The notes under the pieces are model-generated. The model had not been told where the DNA came from. It ran no database searches and worked only from the letters and a program-made list of their open reading frames with translations. From Apostichopus japonicus (Eukaryota; Echinodermata; Holothuroidea; Aspidochirotida; Stichopodidae): DNA of 64,000 nucleotides. The stretch covers positions 2,170,001 to 2,234,000 of the forward strand of contig NC_092566.1 of NCBI RefSeq assembly GCF_037975245.1. Reading direction: 5' to 3'. How positions within the stretch are numbered: the stretch's first letter is position 1; each line of letters begins with the position of its first letter. Positions 59,201 through 64,000 of the stretch are shown one piece after another. A program made the position numbers and the translations under genes.

Positions 59201-60895
59201 CACTAGCTTTACAAGTGTCCCTCAACCCAAATCCAATGTTCCCCTGGTACCCTCCCCCCCCCCCCCCCATGGCAATGCTTCTCTGTACTACTCATTGGTT
59301 GTATTGTACATTACACATGTTGGTTTTGCAAAGCTGTACAGTAATCCACAATTTGTTGGGTGTGATCTGTGACAGTGTGTAACAACAAACTCAAAGTGTA
59401 GTGTGCAGTTCAGCTGTGTCATGTGGATCTAAATGATTTCATACTGCAAGTTAGTTACATTTCCTAACTCCCATAGGAAAAGTGATGAGTTGATGTCCCT
59501 GTGAAATTTGATTCTAAATGAGAAGTGTGTAAGGGGAGGACAGCAAGAGGGGGGACAGCAATGGGGGGGGGGGGCACAGCAATGGGGGGGGGGCACTGGA
59601 GGTTTGAGTTGAATATGCAAAACCTGAAGGCAACTGAGCCAATTGTGTAGACTATAGAGGATGGTGATCAGATATAAGCAATCCTATAATTTGCTTCACA
59701 AAAACTTGACCCCACAGTCCACCCACCCTCTCAAAATATATGCAATGGATTGCCTTCAAAAACTCTAGAGTGGATTGGGGAGGAGGGTAGGAATTAATGT
59801 GACGGGAAACCATGATCTCGACTGATCTACCAAGGTTTTGGGGGAAGGGAAGGGGGACTGGGGTGGTTTGATTATACATTCCTTATACATTTCAAGGAGA
59901 CTGATGTACTATACTCAGTATACAAACATGTACAGTATTAGCGGTAGTATCATAAATGAACTCTAGAGGGGTGTGGAGGAGAATGGAAGGTGGGGAGAGG
60001 GAGGAAAGGGTGGCAATTTCATAAAAACAACAGACAACAGACAAATGTATGTAGTACATTTTACAGGAAAACTCACAAAGCCAAACTGATCTTGTGCCAT
60101 AATAATTGTAAAATAAATGGAATTCTTTCCCATGTATAGCTCGGTAACACCTCCTAGCTCTAACACTGAAGATAAAAAGCACTGAGAAGGAAAACTTTAA
60201 CGACTGTTGCAGCTAGACACTCATTCATATTAAATATATATATATATATATAGCATATATATTACATACATGTATATTACACATGCATATGTAGATGTTT
60301 GATATTTAATGCCTAAACTAGCCAGGCAAATCAAAACAACGAGAGGTACTAAATCAGTATTAACCCAATGCAGAGCTATATTAGCAAGTCCAATAAAAGT
60401 CACGCTGAAATATTAGTATAATTTGGGGTGGGGGATGGTGGGGGGGGGGGGAATTAGCACCCAAGAAATCTCCTTTAGAAACAATGATTGTTATCAGTTC
60501 TAATATCATGAATATTAAATATTACAAACTATTTTGTTATTTATTATATAACTACCATTAACATTTTTTCATATTTTTTTAAATTTTATATTAATACTGA
60601 TGATCTTTGGTAGAAAGAACTAGGTGACTACAGTAGGCAATCAACTTGTTCAATGTTTAAACACATCACGCAGTAGAAGAACAATTACTCATCTGGATGA
60701 TTTAAGTACTAATGAATTGAAAGACATTCCTGGAGAAGAAAATGTGATTTGTCTGCACAATGTATTCTTGTAATGTTCTCACCTCAGCATTTGAAGAGTT
60801 AAAGATAACCAAGGTAGGAAAAGGCCCCAACCACAAAAGAGCCTCACCAAACCTCAAATGCTCCTTTGCCCAAAGACTCAGTTGTCGGAAGAACG
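49029..60895 (-). CDS. Cytochrome P450 family 4 (CYP4V-like), 5'-partial, 10 exons
   Basis: A heme monooxygenase of the endoplasmic reticulum; CYP4 enzymes typically hydroxylate fatty acids at the omega end. Exons on the minus strand: 60783-60895, 58538-58623, 54993-55183, 54392-54461, 53202-53328, 52647-52844, 52025-52127, 51249-51386, 49822-50001 and 49029-49189. All ten join in frame with GT-AG introns and give about 455 residues. Visible motifs are [15 protein letters not shown] (helix C), FEGHDTT (I helix, with the CYP4 Glu that can bind heme covalently), KEALR (ExxR), PDRFLPEN and [10 protein letters not shown] (heme cysteine). Order and wording match vertebrate CYP4V2 from memory. About 70 N-terminal residues (membrane anchor, PGP hinge) are missing; no such exon was seen up to 64000, so it probably lies outside the window. 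Introns carry large tandem arrays. Substrate cannot be inferred. Confidence 0.95.
49822..50001 (-). CDS. P450 heme-binding exon
   Basis: Bounded by ATTTCAG and ATTG|GTAAGT. Encodes [35 protein letters not shown] and FSAGPRNCI(G), with the heme-ligand cysteine intact. Confidence 0.97.
50080..50998. repeat. ACT/ACA/GCT triplet array, about 0.9 kb
   Basis: Nearly pure trinucleotide repeat in the intron between the heme exon and the ExxR exon, with interspersed ACTTCTACAACTACTACT blocks. It creates long Thr-, Val- or Leu-rich frames on both strands that are not genes. Confidence 0.97.
51249..51386 (-). CDS. P450 K-helix exon
   Basis: Starts after ATCTTCAG and ends CTTA|GTGAGT. Encodes [31 protein letters not shown] (ExxR motif) and EDTVL. 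Confidence 0.95.
51533..51833. repeat. 44-bp minisatellite, about 6.5 units
   Basis: Units contain CTAACAATAACTCAACAATA and ACAACTGTTAACAATAA; spacing is 44 bp, with one shortened unit. It lies in a P450 intron. Confidence 0.95.
52025..52127 (-). CDS. P450 I-helix exon
   Basis: Starts after CTTGTAG and ends TTTG|GTGAGT. Encodes [17 protein letters not shown] and [12 protein letters not shown]. The oxygen-activating Thr pair is intact. Confidence 0.95.
52647..52844 (-). CDS. P450 exon before the I helix
   Basis: Starts after CGTCAAG and ends GAG|GTAAGG; 198 bp, phase 0 at both ends. Encodes a charged linker, then [11 protein letters not shown] and [13 protein letters not shown]. Confidence 0.95.
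53202..53328 (-). CDS. P450 F-G region exon
   Basis: Starts after TATTAAAAG (weak pyrimidine tract) and ends AACT|GTAAGT. Encodes [20 protein letters not shown] and [11 protein letters not shown], in frame with both neighbours. Confidence 0.92.
53527..54243. repeat. 30-bp minisatellite, about 23 units
   Basis: Units of 30 bp (TTGATAGGTACCCATTTTAG plus TATCAATATA). A longer period of roughly 130 bp is visible because a TTCCTATATATCACCAAT variant recurs near 53717, 53848 and 53998. It lies in a P450 intron. The period is divisible by 3, hence spurious Tyr/Asp/Thr-rich frames. Confidence 0.95.
54392..54461 (-). CDS. P450 small exon ([10 protein letters not shown])
   Basis: 70-bp exon between ATCGTAG and ATAGA|GTAAGT. 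Encodes [20 protein letters not shown], a CYP4 hallmark region. Confidence 0.95.
54993..55183 (-). CDS. P450 helix C-E exon
   Basis: Starts after CTGTACAG and ends CTGTT|GTGAGT. Encodes [30 protein letters not shown] and TRCTLDIIC. The WxxxR heme-propionate motif is present. Confidence 0.95.
57331..57570 (+). mobile_element. tRNA-derived SINE, family 2 (copy 3, best preserved)
   Basis: The head keeps an A-box-like TTGCTCAGTGGTTACACCGG and a B-box-like GAGCTCGAGTCAC. The body words match the copies at 13752 and 2085, and the 3' part is GCGAGTTCCTGCTTGCAGGA. It is inserted in a P450 intron, antisense to the gene. Confidence 0.88.
58538..58623 (-). CDS. P450 helix B-C exon
   Basis: Between ATTGTAG and ATCAG|GTGAGA. 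Encodes [12 protein letters not shown] and [11 protein letters not shown](S), the CYP4 B-C loop. Confidence 0.95.
60783..60895 (-). CDS. P450 first exon seen in the window
   Basis: Between TTCTGCAG and GCTGAG|GTGAGA. Encodes [24 protein letters not shown] and NSSNAE. It begins with two bases of a split codon, so at least one more coding exon lies upstream. Confidence 0.93.
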
Positions 60896-63548
60896 CTGCA
60901 GAAGACCGAAGGACATTCAACTTTTGACAAACTTTTTTACCTTTTCCTTCTAATTAATATTCATAATTCTAATAATATTCTATGAATATATTTACATACA
61001 TATTTTTTTTAGTAGCAAAGATTAACTTTTCAATTTATGGCTTGTTTGTAAGTTAAGCAGGGTATTATTTTTGTGTGACAGTTGAGCTTTAATAGAAATT
61101 TAGAAAGAAATAGCAGTCTATATTATTCTTTTAACTCTTTTTGAAAACTGATAGCCAAGCTATTGACATTTGACCTTTAAATTATTCACATGTAAGTGAC
61201 TTAATTACACAATTTTAAATCAATGTTGCTACTTTGATTTTTTTCAAAATAATTGTGCAACATTTTTTTTATCAAAATGCAATGGGAATGAAATCAATAA
61301 ATGATGACACACACATAAATGAAACTTTTGACAAAGCCATTGAGCTTTTAGTGAACAGTTAATCTCAAATGGAATGTAATATGTAGCAAATGTTTTGGTT
61401 ATGAAATGTGAATGAAGGGCAGGGTCTTTTTTACCTTCTTCTGGATGGAGCCAACTTTGGGCCCCATGCCATTTCTTAATTAATGCATTGGTGGGCTTAT
61501 AATTGCTTATGGGTATAAACATGCAACCATAGATAATACCCAAGGAATATAGGATTCATGTGACCTCTCATGAAAATCACAAAAAACATTTTCGGCAGAA
61601 TAAAGTGCCTACTTTGGGTGATCATAACCAGAAAAATAAAGGAGATACAGTTAAATTGAGTGCAGATTCATGAATTTTGGCAAGAAGAGAGAATACCAAA
61701 TTTGACCACTCTACCTGGTACAAAGACTGAATTATGAGCTTTCAAAGTCGGAAAATATCACAAACTGACAAAAGTCACTTTTTGTGAATCGCAAACGAGC
61801 AAAATGGCCACATCGACCAAATTTCAACGGGCCATATCTCGAAAACGACATGGAGTATGATTTTAATTTTACGTATGTGTTCATTTGGGACATACTCAAT
61901 CATTCTGATGAAATTTCATCTAATTCTAAGAGGGTCACCTGGGAACTTTTCAGAAAATTGGTTGATTTGAGGCAGAATGACCCTACAGAGGAACAAATTT
62001 AAGGGACAAATGTTTCCCTCCAAAAATGTGCTAAAAGGGACGAAAAGTTTCAAATTATTCCAATGAGACATCAAAGTACCTTATGCATTTTATAAACTCT
62101 AAAACATTAATATTAAGTGTCCTTCTCATTGGATAGTTTGAATGCATTAACTCTGATTTCTGTTTGAAGAATTTAGAAACACATTTATTAGTATATTTAT
62201 AAACAGAGGCCTGTTTTTCTTCTTTGCAGACTTTGTAGGCAGCGCTGTTTTGTAAGAAACTGAAAGAGTACTTGATACCTGCAGATTCAAATTATTAAGT
62301 GATTAATTGGTTACAATTATTTGTAATAACAAATTTGATAATGTTACATATACAGTTTAATTTTCTGTTGAGATGGAAATATTGTTAGGATCACTGTATT
62401 TAATTTTTAAAGTAACAGGTTTTTGCAGGTTTAGCTCTTTGACAATCCATAAGAGAGGAGAAAAAAAAAACGATATCTGTATTGAACAGCCCCCTCAACT
62501 ACTGTAGTGTAAATGCAAACATCCAAACTGTCACAGGTTAAATCTCTAACTGACGGACTGACAGACAATGTCCTTAAGTTCACTTTTCATTTTTATTAAA
62601 CATAAATCACATAAATTTTCACAGTTAGGTACAAATTTAAGGGTTACATTCAAAGGAAAAACGCCATTTCCAAGAATAAAATAATTGATTCCCTTCACAT
62701 AAATCCTTCAATTCAAAAATAAGAACATTACCTATGTATGTATGTATTTTTGTGAGCCAAAGATAATAATACGTGGATAATTTGTCGATAACATGCCTGC
62801 CGAAAGAAATGATCTCTAAAACAGACAATTCAACGCAAGATCTGTCTCCAAGAGTAAGAGGCAACCTTTAACCCTTGTGATCAGAAACAATCAGGAACAA
62901 AATGAACAATAACTAAAACTAAAGAATCACTGGTCTGTGGACTGGGAAATAACTTCCAAACCATCCAAGATAAGTCTCATTTACCATCACAGCTTTTTAA
63001 ACCAGACATTCTTTAACTATTACCACAGTAGAGAAAATCTTTCCCAACAGCTTCCAGTGAACAAATTTGCTAGTATAGAGTGATCACTGACTGTTGTTTA
63101 CGAAACAGATGTACAAGCACTGCTAATACAGAAGGGTACTTTATTCAGGATGAAAAGAACGGTCGAACAATACACTCTTTTCTTGTACTCTTCTTAACTG
63201 TTTGCATTGAAATTTGATTGTAAATTCCTCACGAATCTTGTTGGAATGGGTTCCCCAGGTTCCTCAACCCAGCATATATAAACAAATTTACAGTTTGGTA
63301 GTTCATGGTAGCTAGGTACCGTAAATCCATACAAATGGCCAACCATAGTAGAAAGTCCTACACACAACAGGAAATGATACAGCAATCATTGGGAAGTGAG
63401 GGGGGTAGGCAGGATTGAGTGGGATCCCATATCATGGTTATGTATGCGTGGCCTTTCTATTTTATCACAGTAGAAAGTGAAATATGGAGCAGAGAACTTT
63501 ATGGCTAGAACAAGATTAGATCCAGTGATCCATGGATTACAAACCCCA
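60896..63548 (-). other. First visible intron of the P450 gene / upstream DNA
   Basis: No exon with an N-terminal anchor or PGP hinge was found on the minus strand. Frames at 61244-61543, 61784-62002 and 62637-62864 have no domain. AT-rich. Confidence 0.4.
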
Positions 63549-63740
63549 GGGGCAGGATTTGAGTTGTGAAAGTGGGGGGCAAACCTGCCAGCAAGACTAT
63601 CTAAGCGGAGTGCCACCATCGGTTGGTGCGGAGCGTACAAGAAATTTTTTGGCCTTACAAACCCTCTAGATAGCCGGAAACAGTACTTCCCGAGTGCTCT
63701 AAGCTGCATGTACCCATCCTTGAAAAATGGATCTCATGTC
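63549..63740 (+). mobile_element. hAT-like element fragment with shared core
   Basis: It begins CAGGGGCAGGATTTGA and carries the core ACTATCTAAGCGGAGTGCCA ... GAGCGTACAAGAAAT ... CCCTCTAGATAGCCGGAAAC found in the element at 10594. No right end before the window edge. Confidence 0.65.
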
Positions 63741-63842
63741 TGCAATTGTATGTAGATAGTTAATTATCGTTTAAAAATTTGAAGAGGATTGATAGTAGAA
63801 CATATGGTCAGATGGTGATGTACAACTTTTGTTATACGTCAC

Positions 63843-63915
63843 TGTCTAAGCGGAGCGCCATCATCGGTTGGCAAGGGGCGTCAAAATTTTCGATGAAAGA
63901 TACCCTTACATCGGT
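63843..63915 (+). mobile_element. Second, shorter copy of the hAT core
   Basis: GTCTAAGCGGAGCGCCATCA with GGTTGGCAAGGGGCGT repeats the core of the preceding copy about 240 bp later. It may be a duplication inside one element or a second fragment. Confidence 0.55.
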
Positions 63916-64000
63916 AAAATTAACTCCCATATAGGCTTTAAATTGCATCTAAACAATTAATGAACGTGTGTAAATTTAGGGAGGACGGATAGAAGAACTT

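Noticed and set aside
60077-60165. Exon-like segment on the minus strand (CTTCAG ... TTT|GTGAGT) inside a P450 intron
   Set aside because: Its 89 bp would break the frame between exons 60783-60895 and 58538-58623, which join directly in phase 0, and its peptide does not resemble a P450. At most it is a frame-breaking cassette exon.
61784-62002. 72-residue frame upstream of the P450
   Set aside because: Wrong strand for the gene, no domain, no splice structure.

Overview
The window looks like nuclear DNA of a marine invertebrate deuterostome, most likely an echinoderm and perhaps a sea cucumber. It is AT-rich and gene-poor, with one intron-rich gene, many tRNA-derived SINEs, small hAT-type DNA transposons and minisatellites, and frequent TAGGCCTA-like words. 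The species is inferred from general style, not from a diagnostic gene.

The left and middle (about 4.8-41.7 kb) hold a dispersed family of four intact leucine-rich-repeat plus immunoglobulin (LRR-Ig) genes: A (4847-6103, +), B (23041-24774, +), C (30667-32367, -) and D (40525-41649, +). At least two relics accompany them (9733-10147, - and 36675-36757, +). Each intact gene has its whole reading frame in one exon, and good splice acceptors sit just upstream of the ATG, which suggests a shared 5'-UTR intron. A, B and C are predicted type I membrane proteins with different tails (7 residues in A, about 120 in B and C). D stops after the Ig domain and may be secreted. B and C are convergent; their ectodomains are nearly identical while stalk, membrane segment and tail are strongly diverged. 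This resembles a small receptor/decoy family, but ligand and function cannot be read from sequence.

The right part (49.0-60.9 kb, minus strand) is a cytochrome P450 of family CYP4, closest by eye to CYP4V. Ten exons join in frame and carry the I-helix, ExxR and heme-cysteine motifs. The N-terminal exon(s) were not found and probably lie beyond the right edge.

Between genes are two tRNA-derived SINE families, at least six complete hAT-like non-autonomous elements (four with exact 8-bp target-site duplications, two with near-perfect ones), a 683-bp foldback element, a 117-bp mini-MITE and a possible 2.5-kb element with clustered TGTGACGGACGTAC motifs. There is also a 1.3-kb satellite of 34-bp units with a 272-bp higher-order period, and a concentration of unrelated tandem arrays in and just 3' of the P450 gene. 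No CRISPR, rRNA or functional tRNA gene was seen.
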